Shown here: piece by piece, positions 24,807 through 33,717 of the stretch
How positions within the stretch are numbered: the stretch's first letter is position 1
Layout of the letters: every line of letters begins with the position of its first letter
Assembly (NCBI RefSeq): GCF_029201565.1
Contig: NZ_CP104002.1
Span: 372,001 to 436,000 of the forward strand
Direction: 5' to 3'
DNA length: 64,000 nt
Source: Devosia sp. SD17-2
Lineage (GTDB): Bacteria > Pseudomonadota > Alphaproteobacteria > Rhizobiales > Devosiaceae
Made by a program: the position numbers and the translations under genes
The notes under the pieces: generated by a model
Seen by the model: only the letters and a program-made list of their open reading frames with translations
The model's database searches: none
Told to the model about the DNA's origin: nothing

Positions 24807-26108
24807 ATGTCCATTTCGCTGCGGCTGCGCAAACTGCTCCCGATGGGGCTCTCCTATATCGCCTCGGGCGGAAGCCTGATGGTGTCCAGCCTTGCGCAAC
24901 TGCTGACCTTTGCCATTCTCGCCCGGTCGCTGGGCGTGGAGGAATTCAGCGTCTTCATCGCCCTGACCGCGATCACCGCCGTCGCCGTGCATCTCTGCGG
25001 GCTCGGCGGGTCGGAGCCCCTGGTTCGCCGGGTGGCGCGCAACCGGACGCTTTACGCATCGTTTCTCGGACATAATCTGCTGCTCGGCGGGGCGAGCGGG
25101 GTGGCGATGATCGCCGTCGGCATGCTGGTCCTGCCGGGAATTTATCAGCTGTCGGCCGATCTCTGGGTCAATCTCGGGCTGATCCTGATGGTGCTGGTGA
25201 CCAATATCGTGCTGACGCGGGTCATCCTCTTTGTCGAACAGGTGTTCATCGCCCATTCCAATTTCGCCGCCGCCAATCGCAATGTGATCCTCTTCGCGCT
25301 GGGCCGGCTCGCCGCGGCGGTGCTCGCCTGCATGGTGTTCGGCGTTGATACGCTGGCGGACTGGATCGTCTGGGCCTTTGCGGCCCATGTCGTCATCGCG
25401 GCGATTGCCGTGCGCTCGGTGCTGTTCCTCGGGCCACCGGAATGGGTGGTGCGGCGGGAAGAGCTGCGCAATGGCCTTCTGTTCACCACGCCGTTCATCC
25501 TGCGGGCATTGCGCCAGAACGTCGACCTGCTGCTGCTCGCGGCGCTGGCCAATCCAGAGGTTGTCGCGAGCTACGCGGTGGCGCGCCGCATCATCGACAG
25601 CGCCTACCTTTCGGTCGAGGCCCTCAACCGGCTGGTCTATCCGGGCTCTGCCGCGGCCACCAAGGAAGGTCTGCACCATGCGCTGGGCCGTTTCCGCAAG
25701 GTTTTTGGCGCCTCGATGGGGATCAGTGTTCTGACCGTGGTCGGCATTATCGTCACCGCGCCCATCCTGCCCTGGCTGTTTGGGGCCGAATATGTGTCGC
25801 TGCCGGGCTATACCCAGCTGCTGGCGCCATCGATCATTTTCATCGCCGGCTGGGCAACAGCGGTCGAGGCGCTGGGCGCTTCCGGCCATCATCTGCCGCG
25901 TGCCATCGTCTTTAATGGCGGTGTTGCGCTTGGCGGCGTGGTGATTGCGCTGGCGACCTGGTTCTATGGCATCAACGGCACGTTCGTCGCCACCTATGCG
26001 AGCGAACTGGGCACGGCGCTGGCCGGCTGGCTGGTGTTGCTGCGCCTGGCCGAAAAAGACCGCCGCGCCGCCATTTCATCCGATCTTGCCACGGTGCCGT
26101 CCAAATGA
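24807..26108 (+). CDS. Polysaccharide flippase (Wzx-like, MATE/MOP superfamily)
   Basis: A 433-residue integral membrane protein with about 12 to 14 segments, beginning GLSYIASGGSLMVSSLAQLLTFAILARSLG, the typical first helix pair of the polysaccharide transporter family, and a central block FTTPFILRALRQNVDLLLLAAL. It would flip lipid-linked repeat units across the inner membrane. I use the ATG at 24807; an upstream in-frame ATG at 24732 adds 25 polar residues. The next gene overlaps by 4 bp. Confidence 0.9.
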   Translation: MSISLRLRKLLPMGLSYIASGGSLMVSSLAQLLTFAILARSLGVEEFSVFIALTAITAVAVHLCGLGGSEPLVRRVARNRTLYASFLGHNLLLGGASGVAMIAVGMLVLPGIYQLSADLWVNLGLILMVLVTNIVLTRVILFVEQVFIAHSNFAAANRNVILFALGRLAAAVLACMVFGVDTLADWIVWAFAAHVVIAAIAVRSVLFLGPPEWVVRREELRNGLLFTTPFILRALRQNVDLLLLAALANPEVVASYAVARRIIDSAYLSVEALNRLVYPGSAAATKEGLHHALGRFRKVFGASMGISVLTVVGIIVTAPILPWLFGAEYVSLPGYTQLLAPSIIFIAGWATAVEALGASGHHLPRAIVFNGGVALGGVVIALATWFYGINGTFVATYASELGTALAGWLVLLRLAEKDRRAAISSDLATVPSK

Positions 26109-27103
26109 GCGTTTCCGTCCTCATCAAGACCCTCAACGAAGCCGACAACATCGCGGCCACCATAGAAAGCGTGCTGGCCGCCATCGGGCCTGAGGATGAA
26201 GTCATCATTGCCGATAGCGGCTCGCGCGACGCCACCGTCGAGATCGCCGGGCGCTACGGCGTAAAAGTGGTGCAGATCGCGCCGGACGAGGCGCCCAGCT
26301 GTGGCCTCGGTCCTCAACTGGGGTTCCAGTACAGCAAGGGCGAGTTTTTGTGCCTGATGGATGGGGACATGCTCCTCGATCCGGAATTTCTCCGTGAAGC
26401 GACGGCCTTTTTACGCGCCAACCCCAAGGTGGCCGGGGTGGGGGGGCATGTCGAGGAGATGAACCTCGAAAACCTCGAATTCGCGCGGCGCAAATCGCGG
26501 GGTGGGGCGGAATATCAGGCGGGGCGGGTCGACCGGCTCAATGGCGGCGGTCTCTATCGCCGCGCCGCGGTGGAGGAGGCCGGCTATCTCTCGGACCGCA
26601 ATCTGCACGGCTATGAAGAATTCGACCTCGGGGTGCGCCTGAGGGCCCAGGGCTGGCAGCTGCACCGGCTCGACAGGCGGTTCGTGCAGCATTTTGGCTA
26701 TCGGATGAATGCCTACGCGCTGCTGCTGCGGCGCTGGCGCAGCAAATATCTGCGCGGGGTCGGTGAATTGCTGCGGGCCGGCCTCGGAAAGAGCCACTGG
26801 AACAGCCTCTTGCGCGAGCTGCCCGAATTGCGGCTCTGGGCCGGGGTCTATGGCGGGCTCGCGCTCATGCTGGCACTGCTGATCTTCGTGCCCAACAAGC
26901 TTTTGGCGGTCGGGCTCTGCATACTCCTTGCTGCATTCGTCGTCCTCGCGATGAGTCTGAAACACAAGAGCCTCAAACTCGGTGCCTATGCGGTGACGGC
27001 CTGGCTGTTCATGGCGGCCGCCTTACCCCTGGGCTTTTTTGCCCGGCGGCGGGATCCCAAGGCGTGGATCGAGAGCCGCGTGGTCGCCGATGCCGGCAAT
27101 TAG
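26105..27103 (+). CDS. Glycosyltransferase family 2
   Basis: A 332-residue GT-A fold transferase. It starts VSVLIKTLNEADNIAATIES and has EVIIADSGSRDATVEIA, the metal-binding DGD in CLMDGDMLLDPEF near residues 83-95, and HGYEEFDLGVRLRAQGW as acceptor-side motif. Two C-terminal hydrophobic segments (about 250-310) anchor it in the inner membrane. It overlaps the flippase stop by 4 bp and the following hydrolase start by 14 bp, so all three are translated from one transcript. Donor and acceptor sugars are unknown. Confidence 0.93.
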   Translation: MSVSVLIKTLNEADNIAATIESVLAAIGPEDEVIIADSGSRDATVEIAGRYGVKVVQIAPDEAPSCGLGPQLGFQYSKGEFLCLMDGDMLLDPEFLREATAFLRANPKVAGVGGHVEEMNLENLEFARRKSRGGAEYQAGRVDRLNGGGLYRRAAVEEAGYLSDRNLHGYEEFDLGVRLRAQGWQLHRLDRRFVQHFGYRMNAYALLLRRWRSKYLRGVGELLRAGLGKSHWNSLLRELPELRLWAGVYGGLALMLALLIFVPNKLLAVGLCILLAAFVVLAMSLKHKSLKLGAYAVTAWLFMAAALPLGFFARRRDPKAWIESRVVADAGN

Positions 27104-29252
27104 GGTTCGGGCGCTGGCCCTGGCGCTGCTAACCCTCCTGCCCACGCAAATGGGCAGGGCCGAAGACTGGCCCGCGGTTCGCGAAATCAATCTTGAAATC
27201 GCGCCGGGCAGTCCGCTCGATTTTTCCGCCATCCTGCCCAATGGCAGCCTTGGCCCGGATCGGCATCTGCGCATCGCCAATGGGCGGTTTGTGTTCAGAG
27301 ACCAGCCGGATGTCCCCGCCGGGCTGCACTGCGCCAGCCTTGCCTGGAGCCCGGCCTCGGGCGCGTTCCCCGATCACGACGAGGCCGACCGTTATGCCGT
27401 CCAACTGGCGCGGCATGGCTATAATCTGGCGCGGTTCCATTTCGTCGAGGCCACGCTCATGGCCGGTCGCGACGGGGATTTCGATCTCGATCCCAACATG
27501 CTGGACCGCCTCCACTATCTCCTCGCCGCGCTCAAGCGCGAAGGAATCTCCTGGGTCATGGACGGGCTGACATCGGCCCGGGGTGGTCTCGGCGGGTATG
27601 ACGATCGGTTTGACGGGGTTGGAAGCCTCAAGCAGGACATTCTCCTCTCCGAAGCCGGCATGGAGCACTGGCAGCGCCTGCAGGAAAAGATCCTCGGCGC
27701 GGTCAATCCCTATACGGGTCTCGCACCGGTCCAGGATCCGGCGCTGGCGCTGGTGGTGCTGGTCAACGAGGGGGGGCTCGAGTTCGACAATATCGTCGCC
27801 GAGGGCCGGGGGGAGCCCGCCTATTCGGAGCTTTTGCGTGAGCGGTTCAATCTCTGGCTGGCGGAGCGCTATGCTGACAGCGCCGCACTGGCCAAAGCCT
27901 GGGGTGGCTTGTGGCCCGGAGAAAGCCTTGAGGCAGGGACCATAGGTCTCGCCCTTAATCGCTGGGGCAGCGATGCACGCTTTCCGGACCTGCAGCGCTT
28001 TTTCGTCGAGATCGAGCAGGCGGGCGTTGTGTCCATGAGTGCCCATCTTCGTGCCATGGGCTATGAGGGGGCAATCACCAATTACAACAATTGGCCCATT
28101 CTCCAGGCCTCGGTCAGTCGCGCGCAGCTCGACGCCGTGGCGATGAACATTTATTTCGACTGGGTATCGAGCTATGCGCCGGGCACCGCCATTGAGCAGG
28201 CGAGCTCGATCGGCAGGGAACTCGACTATGTACGGCTTGCCGCGGGAACGCGCTGGCTGGGAAAACCCTTCCTTCTCACTGAATATGACCATCTGTTCTG
28301 GAACAGCCATCGCTATGAGGCCGGGCTAGCCGTGCCGGCCATTGCCGCCTTTCAGGGCTGGGATGCCATCTGCCGGCATGGACATGGGCCGATTGTGCTG
28401 CGCTATGGCGAGGATCAGCCGCACAAGCAGCACATGCTGCCCTACGCCATTGCGCTCGATCCCATTGCGCGCGCCGGCGAGACGCTGGCGGCGCTCCTGT
28501 TCCGGCGCGGCGATGTTTCCCCTGCGCAAAGCCGGGTCGGCCTGCCCATCGATGTCGATGCGCGGTTCGGCACAGCGATCAACCAGCGCGAAGCGGAGGG
28601 GGCAACGGCGCTCGCCGCGTTCACCGGGATTGGCCTCGTTGAGGGGGATGGGGAGGCACATAGCCTGCCGCTGAACCGCGAGGGCGTCAGCGCGGGCGAC
28701 TTTATTGCGGGGCTGGCGCATGAGGGGGCTATCGCGCCTGAGCAGGTCGATCTGGCAGGACAGGGCATTTTTCGCAGCGACACAGGCGAGATCACCATCA
28801 TGCCCGACAAGGGGCTGATGCATGTGGTCACCGCCCGCACTGTCGCGGCGGCGTTCGATACGCTTGATGAACCGCTGCGCCTCGGCCCGGTTGAGATCGG
28901 CGACGCTTCGTCGCCCGCGCTGATTGCCCTTGCGGCGCTGGACGACAAATCTCTCGCCGAGAGCGACCGTATCCTCGTCATCTTCGCCAGCGATGCGCAT
29001 AACACCGGCATGCGGTTTGCCGATGCAGAAGAGAAGGTGATCGAAGACTATGGCCGCCTGCCGGTGCGCATCCGCCCGGCAAGCCTCGAGCTCACATTTG
29101 AGGGCGAGGGGGCCTGGAGCTTGTCACCCATGGGGCTCGACGGCGTGGTGCACCAGCCACTTGCCAGCGGAGACGGCAGGCTCCACTGGCGGCTCGAGAA
29201 CCTTGTCCCTGACGTTGGGCCGACGGTCTATTTCGTGATCGAGAGGGACTGA
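27090..29252 (+). CDS. Secreted clan-A glycoside hydrolase (cellulase-like)
   Basis: A 720-residue exported enzyme. Signal peptide RVRALALALLTLLPTQMGRA at about residues 5-24. The catalytic TIM-barrel region spans about 40-440, with the acid/base Glu227 in VLVNEGGLEF and the nucleophile Glu398 in LLTEYDHLFW, the paired Glu of clan-A (GH5/GH42-type) hydrolases. The last about 250 residues form beta-rich accessory domains. The ATG at 27090 lies within the GT2 gene, 14 bp before its stop; an upstream extension to 27039 is rejected because the signal peptide would be buried. Likely trims or depolymerises the exported polymer. Its 3' end overlaps the convergent GT4 gene by 25 bp. Confidence 0.86.
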   Translation: MPAIRVRALALALLTLLPTQMGRAEDWPAVREINLEIAPGSPLDFSAILPNGSLGPDRHLRIANGRFVFRDQPDVPAGLHCASLAWSPASGAFPDHDEADRYAVQLARHGYNLARFHFVEATLMAGRDGDFDLDPNMLDRLHYLLAALKREGISWVMDGLTSARGGLGGYDDRFDGVGSLKQDILLSEAGMEHWQRLQEKILGAVNPYTGLAPVQDPALALVVLVNEGGLEFDNIVAEGRGEPAYSELLRERFNLWLAERYADSAALAKAWGGLWPGESLEAGTIGLALNRWGSDARFPDLQRFFVEIEQAGVVSMSAHLRAMGYEGAITNYNNWPILQASVSRAQLDAVAMNIYFDWVSSYAPGTAIEQASSIGRELDYVRLAAGTRWLGKPFLLTEYDHLFWNSHRYEAGLAVPAIAAFQGWDAICRHGHGPIVLRYGEDQPHKQHMLPYAIALDPIARAGETLAALLFRRGDVSPAQSRVGLPIDVDARFGTAINQREAEGATALAAFTGIGLVEGDGEAHSLPLNREGVSAGDFIAGLAHEGAIAPEQVDLAGQGIFRSDTGEITIMPDKGLMHVVTARTVAAAFDTLDEPLRLGPVEIGDASSPALIALAALDDKSLAESDRILVIFASDAHNTGMRFADAEEKVIEDYGRLPVRIRPASLELTFEGEGAWSLSPMGLDGVVHQPLASGDGRLHWRLENLVPDVGPTVYFVIERD

Positions 29253-30412
29253 GGGTTTCGGATGCGCAGGGGCTCGTCGCTCTTTTTCCGACGCATCAGC
29301 GAGGCGTAGAGCACGCTCAATCCGTCTGCCACACCGTCCCAGGCGAAATTGCGCCGCACCATGTCGATCTGCGCCTGCCGGTCGAGCTCGGCCATGGGGC
29401 TTGCCATTTCATGGGCCATCCGCTGGGCGAGGCCGACGCGGTCGCCAGTGGCAAAATAGCGATCCTTGTCGAGGCCGACGCCGAGATTGGCCGGGATGTC
29501 GCTGGCCAGCACTTTCGTGCCATGGCTCAGCGCTTCGAGCAGGGCAATGGGCATGCCCTCATGGCTCGACGGCAGGACGAAAAGCCCGGCATGGGCAAAG
29601 AGATCATTGAGCGCCGCGCCACTCTGGAAGCCCGTCATGACCACGCCGGGCGTGGACTCGGCGACGCGACGCAGTTCGGCCTCGTAGGGCGAGCGATGAT
29701 CGGCGCCGCCGACCAGCACCAGCTTGAAATGGGGGCGCGACAATTGCCCATAGGCAGCAACGAGATCAAGCTGGCGCTTTTCGGGAACAAGGCGCGAGAC
29801 ATTGAGCACATAGCCGCCGGCCTGCAGGTCAAATCGCTCAAGCACGTCGGAGCCCTGCGGCCCTGTGGGCATGAACACGCCATTGGGCAGGAAATCCACC
29901 CGCCGGCCATAGCGCTCTTCCATATCGCGGGCGACATTGTCCGCCACGGCGACGGCCATGTCGGCCCAGCGCATGCCCATCTTTTCGCCCTGACGCAGCA
30001 CTTCGCGCGCGAGGCCGCCCCATTTGTCCCGGTCATAGTCATAGCCGTGGTGGGTGACGAGGGTGCGCAGGCCTGCGAGCCGCGCCGCCGGGGTCAGCAG
30101 TGCCGGGCCGATGGCATGGATATGCAGGATGTCCGGTCGGCGCAGGGCGGCGAGGGCGACACCGAGACCGGTGTGGGCCAGGGCCTCGAATTTGGTCGAA
30201 CGCGGTGACCAGATCGGCTCCACAGCGACGCCGCGGAAGGTCTGGGACCCTTCCGGCATATAGGGTTTTCGGGCAAGAACGCCCACCTGCCAGCCGCGCG
30301 ACACCAGAAGCGGCGCGAGCGCCCCCACATGGGTCTCGACGCCACCCTGCGGGCCGTTGATGCCGCGCAGACCCAGCATGGTCACTGAACTGCGCTTGCG
30401 ACGCCGCTCCAT
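29228..30412 (-). CDS. Glycosyltransferase family 4
   Basis: A 394-residue GT-B transferase. N-terminal LRGINGPQGGVETHVGALAPLLVSRG, linker region FLPNGVFMP, and C-terminal nucleotide-sugar domain with NVSRLVPEKRQLDLV and LPSSHEGMPIALLEALSHGTKVLASD, including the E-x7-E motif of retaining GT4 enzymes. Last gene of the reverse-strand polysaccharide operon; its start shares one base with the stop of the preceding GT4 gene (TGATG). Soluble or peripheral at the inner membrane. Confidence 0.94.
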   Translation of the reverse strand: MERRRKRSSVTMLGLRGINGPQGGVETHVGALAPLLVSRGWQVGVLARKPYMPEGSQTFRGVAVEPIWSPRSTKFEALAHTGLGVALAALRRPDILHIHAIGPALLTPAARLAGLRTLVTHHGYDYDRDKWGGLAREVLRQGEKMGMRWADMAVAVADNVARDMEERYGRRVDFLPNGVFMPTGPQGSDVLERFDLQAGGYVLNVSRLVPEKRQLDLVAAYGQLSRPHFKLVLVGGADHRSPYEAELRRVAESTPGVVMTGFQSGAALNDLFAHAGLFVLPSSHEGMPIALLEALSHGTKVLASDIPANLGVGLDKDRYFATGDRVGLAQRMAHEMASPMAELDRQAQIDMVRRNFAWDGVADGLSVLYASLMRRKKSDEPLRIRNPQSLSITK

Positions 30413-31650
30413 CAGTTTGCCCTCAGACTTGAATAGAGATCGGTCATCCGATCCCGATAGGCATTTGCCGAAAAATTGTGGCGCACCCAGTCATGCCCGG
30501 CCGCGCCCATTTTTGCACGCGCCAATGCGCCCCGAGCTTCCATCGCACGTAATTGCGCGGCAAGGCTTTCGGGATTGGCCGGCTGGGCGATGAGCCCGGT
30601 CTCGCCGGGCAGGATCAACTCCGGAATGCCCCCGATATCGGTGCCGATGACCGGCCGTCCCATGCCATAGGCCTCAAGCAGGCTGACGGGGGCATTCTCA
30701 TACCATTCCGAAGGCAGCACGAGGGCCCGGGCGGCGCCGATCAGCTTGCGCAGCGGCGCCCCGGCGACATGGCCGACAAACTCCACGTTGGCGCCACTCT
30801 GTTCCACGGCGGCGCGGAGGCTTTCTTCTTCCGGACCCGAACCGGCGACAATGAGCTTTATTCCGCTCCGGCCCGCGGCATCGATCAGCGTGGCAATGCC
30901 CTTTTCCGGCGCGAGGCGCCCGGCGAAGAGATAATAATCGCCCTCTTCCTGCCGCTCGGCGGTGAGGAATGCGGGATCAACGAAATTGGGAATGTGGACC
31001 AGCATGTCCTTGGGCCAACCCCATTCGATGAACTTGTTCTTGTAGAACCGGCTGGGCACAACGATGCGGTCGAGATTGTTGCGATAGAGGCCAAGCGCAC
31101 GATGGACCGCGCTCTCCACCATCAGGAGGCCGCTGAGGGCCAGCGAATCCTTGGCGCAACGATTGACGATGACCTGGGTGAGATTGCCGTTGCGGCATTT
31201 CTCGCAGATTTTGCCATGCGCCAGCATCTTGTAGGAGGGGCAGGCGATCTTGAGGTCGTGGGCCGTCATCACCGTCGGGACACCGGCCGCTCTCAGCGTG
31301 CTGAAAATGGCCGGCGACAGATGGTGATAGATATTGTGGGCGTGGGCGACGTCGGGCTTGAAGGTCTCGACCAGTGCCCAGACATTGCGCTGCGCCTCGC
31401 GCGAATAGATGATTTTGCCGGCATGGCCCAGCTTGGTCATCAGGCCGGGCTGCTTGCCGAATTCGATCTCGGAGACGAAATAGCGCGACCAGGGCGTCGA
31501 GAGATTATTCTCCGCCTCCATGGCGAATGGGGCGACATCCCAACCGGCGTCCGAAAACAGCGCCATATGGTCGAGAAAGACGGCTTCGGCGCCGCCCCGA
31601 CGATAGAAATAGTTGTTTATGGCCAGCAGGCGCTGTGGTCGGTCGTTCAC
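30412..31650 (-). CDS. Glycosyltransferase family 4
   Basis: A 412-residue GT-B transferase with RLLAINNYFYRRGGAEAVFL at the N-terminus, the Cys pair region KICEKCRNGN near residue 145, and the donor domain YLFAGRLAPEKGIATLIDAA and EWYENAPVSLLEAYGMGRPV. The insertion with Cys (CPSYKMLAHGKICEKC) is seen in a subgroup of capsule and EPS transferases. Start is a GTG at 31650, overlapping the deacetylase stop by 4 bp. It is not a close duplicate of the other GT4 gene. Confidence 0.93.
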   Translation of the reverse strand: MNDRPQRLLAINNYFYRRGGAEAVFLDHMALFSDAGWDVAPFAMEAENNLSTPWSRYFVSEIEFGKQPGLMTKLGHAGKIIYSREAQRNVWALVETFKPDVAHAHNIYHHLSPAIFSTLRAAGVPTVMTAHDLKIACPSYKMLAHGKICEKCRNGNLTQVIVNRCAKDSLALSGLLMVESAVHRALGLYRNNLDRIVVPSRFYKNKFIEWGWPKDMLVHIPNFVDPAFLTAERQEEGDYYLFAGRLAPEKGIATLIDAAGRSGIKLIVAGSGPEEESLRAAVEQSGANVEFVGHVAGAPLRKLIGAARALVLPSEWYENAPVSLLEAYGMGRPVIGTDIGGIPELILPGETGLIAQPANPESLAAQLRAMEARGALARAKMGAAGHDWVRHNFSANAYRDRMTDLYSSLRAN

Positions 31651-32396
31651 GCGGCAGCCTCAAAGCGGTCTAGAGCCTGGTTGATGGTGAGTATGGCGCA
31701 GCCCGAATTTTGCGCATGAGCTACGAGCGCCGCCAGGCTCTGCGGTGTGCAGCCAAACGGGGTCGGGCGGTCGGAGACGTCATGGCCGAAAAAGATCAGC
31801 CAGCCTGGCTTTGCAACCAGCTCGTCAATCAGGACATGCATGCCGGCAACTGATTGTTCGGGCTGCTGGAGCGGATAGCTCCTGAGGAAGGTGCGATCGG
31901 TCCGGCCGCGATTGATCCCGGGCATGCCGCCACGGGCGGACCGGAAGCGCCGAGCCAGTTCGGGCCGATGGCGGAAAGCTCCGGCATTGTATGGTGCCGC
32001 GAAATTGCGCGGAACATAGCCGGGCACGATATCGCCCAGCGCCTTGGCGCTGCGATCGAGGTCCTTTGCGAGCGCCTGGCGTGGTGTCTTTTGCAAATTG
32101 ATGTGGGAGAAGGTGTGGCAGCCCAGTTCGTGTCCGCGCGCCGCCAATTCCGCGCAGCCTTTGGCGTTGATGAGTCTTCGGCTTTCTTCCTCGCGCCCCA
32201 GGATGCCGCCGGCAATGTAGAAGGTGCCGCGACCGTCATGGGCTTCGAGGATTTTTGCGCCTTCCAGGAAGGCGCTGTCGGGCACATCATCGAAGGTGAA
32301 ACTGACGACCGGTGTATGCGCGGGAACATCCATGCCCGGACCGGGCAGACGGGTCAGTAGCCTGTTGGTGACGCGGCCAATCAAACGCTCAAGCAT
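31647..32396 (-). CDS. Polysaccharide deacetylase (NodB homology domain)
   Basis: A 249-residue protein of carbohydrate esterase family 4. Motif 1 SFTFDDVPDS (residues about 29-38) carries the catalytic and metal Asp pair; motif 2 HELGCHTFSHINLQK holds the His pair that binds zinc. FAAPYNAG and the final ILTINQALDRF complete the fold. No clear signal peptide, so it may act on cytoplasmic lipid-linked sugars or be exported with help. ATG at 32396 overlaps the previous stop by 8 bp (ATGCTTGA). Confidence 0.92.
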   Translation of the reverse strand: MLERLIGRVTNRLLTRLPGPGMDVPAHTPVVSFTFDDVPDSAFLEGAKILEAHDGRGTFYIAGGILGREEESRRLINAKGCAELAARGHELGCHTFSHINLQKTPRQALAKDLDRSAKALGDIVPGYVPRNFAAPYNAGAFRHRPELARRFRSARGGMPGINRGRTDRTFLRSYPLQQPEQSVAGMHVLIDELVAKPGWLIFFGHDVSDRPTPFGCTPQSLAALVAHAQNSGCAILTINQALDRFEAAA

Positions 32397-33717
32397 GCCT
32401 GGGTACCATCGCAAAGGCGGCCGGGCGCGGTTCGGCGGGCACGAGACGTGCCGAGCCTTGCAGACGCAGGCCGAAAACCGAAAACAACAGGCAGAACCAC
32501 AAGGGGTCCCCACCCTGGTAGAGCAGACTTTCAAGGCACGAAATCAGAAGTGCATAGAGCCAGATGCGCAGGAAGAGCCGCGTCATGGCCGGATTGTTTT
32601 GCCGATGCTGGGCGCGACCGAGATCGCGGATCGGCAGGAGCACGAGCCAGACGACTGTCAGGATCAGTCCGGGAATGCCGAGCTCGAGCAGTGTGTCGAT
32701 ATAGCCGTTGTGGCCGTTATAGGCGGCTGCGGCCCAGGTTTCGAGCGTGCCGCCACCATAGACCTGGCTCTCGGTCTGCCAGAAGGATTGCAGGCCGTGG
32801 CCGAAGAAAGGGCGCTCGGCGATGGCGCTGAAGGCATAGCGCCAGATGTCGGAGCGATTGGTGAATGTGGGATCAACGCCGAGACCCATGACGAATTCAC
32901 GCAGTGGCTCGGACACGGCTGCGCCCACGGCGACGAGGTTGAAACTGAGAAGGCCACCGAGGATCACGGGCAGGCGCAGGAAGCCGAAACGTTCCACCAG
33001 CGCGCCGAGCACCAGAATGGCGGGCAGTACCAGGGTCGAGGTTTTGCCGCCGGTGTGAGCGAGGAAATAAACGGCAAGAATGATGATGGTCCAGCCGAAG
33101 GCGCGGGACCAGACGCGGGCGATGAAAAGGCCGAAAAAGACCGAGATCACCATGGCGGCGGCTGCCGAATTCTTGTGCGGGAAAATCCCGCGCCACAGAC
33201 CAGCATTCATCGGCTCGCGGATTTCGCTGGCCTGGTGGATGGCCAGGTTGGGCCGGAACGCGATGCCGAAATAGCTCATCAGCAGAGCCAGCATGATCAC
33301 GTAGCCGGCGAGCCGCGCGAAGTCGACCTCCGTTCGCGGCAGGACGAGCACGATCGCCGCATTGGTGACGACGATACCGATCAACACGGCCCGCTTGAAG
33401 GCAAGGTCGGGGTGAAGCGCAGTGACCGAGGTGAGCAATATCCAGAACAGGATGATCCCGATCAGGAGCTTGGGCTGGAGCACGGTGACGCCGCGGCGCT
33501 GGACGAAGTAAAACAGGACCAGGCTGCCGAAAAGGCCGAAGGTCACCAATTGGTTGAGGCGATTGGAATTGCCGGCGACGGGGTCGACCGCGCCTGCTCC
33601 GCTCAGGTCGACAAAAGGGGAGATGGTGATCCAGTAAAACGCGAAAATCGCGACGAACAGGCCATGGCCCAGCGTTCCAAGACCATCTCTGCGCCCTGAC
33701 CCGTTCGCGTCAGGCAT
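32389..33717 (-). CDS. O-antigen ligase / Wzy-type polymerase membrane protein
   Basis: A 442-residue protein with about 12 transmembrane segments. The large periplasmic loop with R-x-EP/NAGLWRGIFPHKNSAAAAM and the later TNRSDIWRYAFSAIAERPFFGHGLQSF is typical of the Wzy_C/O-antigen ligase group (PF04932). It either joins repeat units into a polymer or ligates the finished chain. I prefer the ATG at 33717, overlapping the chain-length gene by 8 bp (ATGCCTGA), to the 15-codon longer frame at 33762. Confidence 0.9.
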   Translation of the reverse strand: MPDANGSGRRDGLGTLGHGLFVAIFAFYWITISPFVDLSGAGAVDPVAGNSNRLNQLVTFGLFGSLVLFYFVQRRGVTVLQPKLLIGIILFWILLTSVTALHPDLAFKRAVLIGIVVTNAAIVLVLPRTEVDFARLAGYVIMLALLMSYFGIAFRPNLAIHQASEIREPMNAGLWRGIFPHKNSAAAAMVISVFFGLFIARVWSRAFGWTIIILAVYFLAHTGGKTSTLVLPAILVLGALVERFGFLRLPVILGGLLSFNLVAVGAAVSEPLREFVMGLGVDPTFTNRSDIWRYAFSAIAERPFFGHGLQSFWQTESQVYGGGTLETWAAAAYNGHNGYIDTLLELGIPGLILTVVWLVLLPIRDLGRAQHRQNNPAMTRLFLRIWLYALLISCLESLLYQGGDPLWFCLLFSVFGLRLQGSARLVPAEPRPAAFAMVPRHA

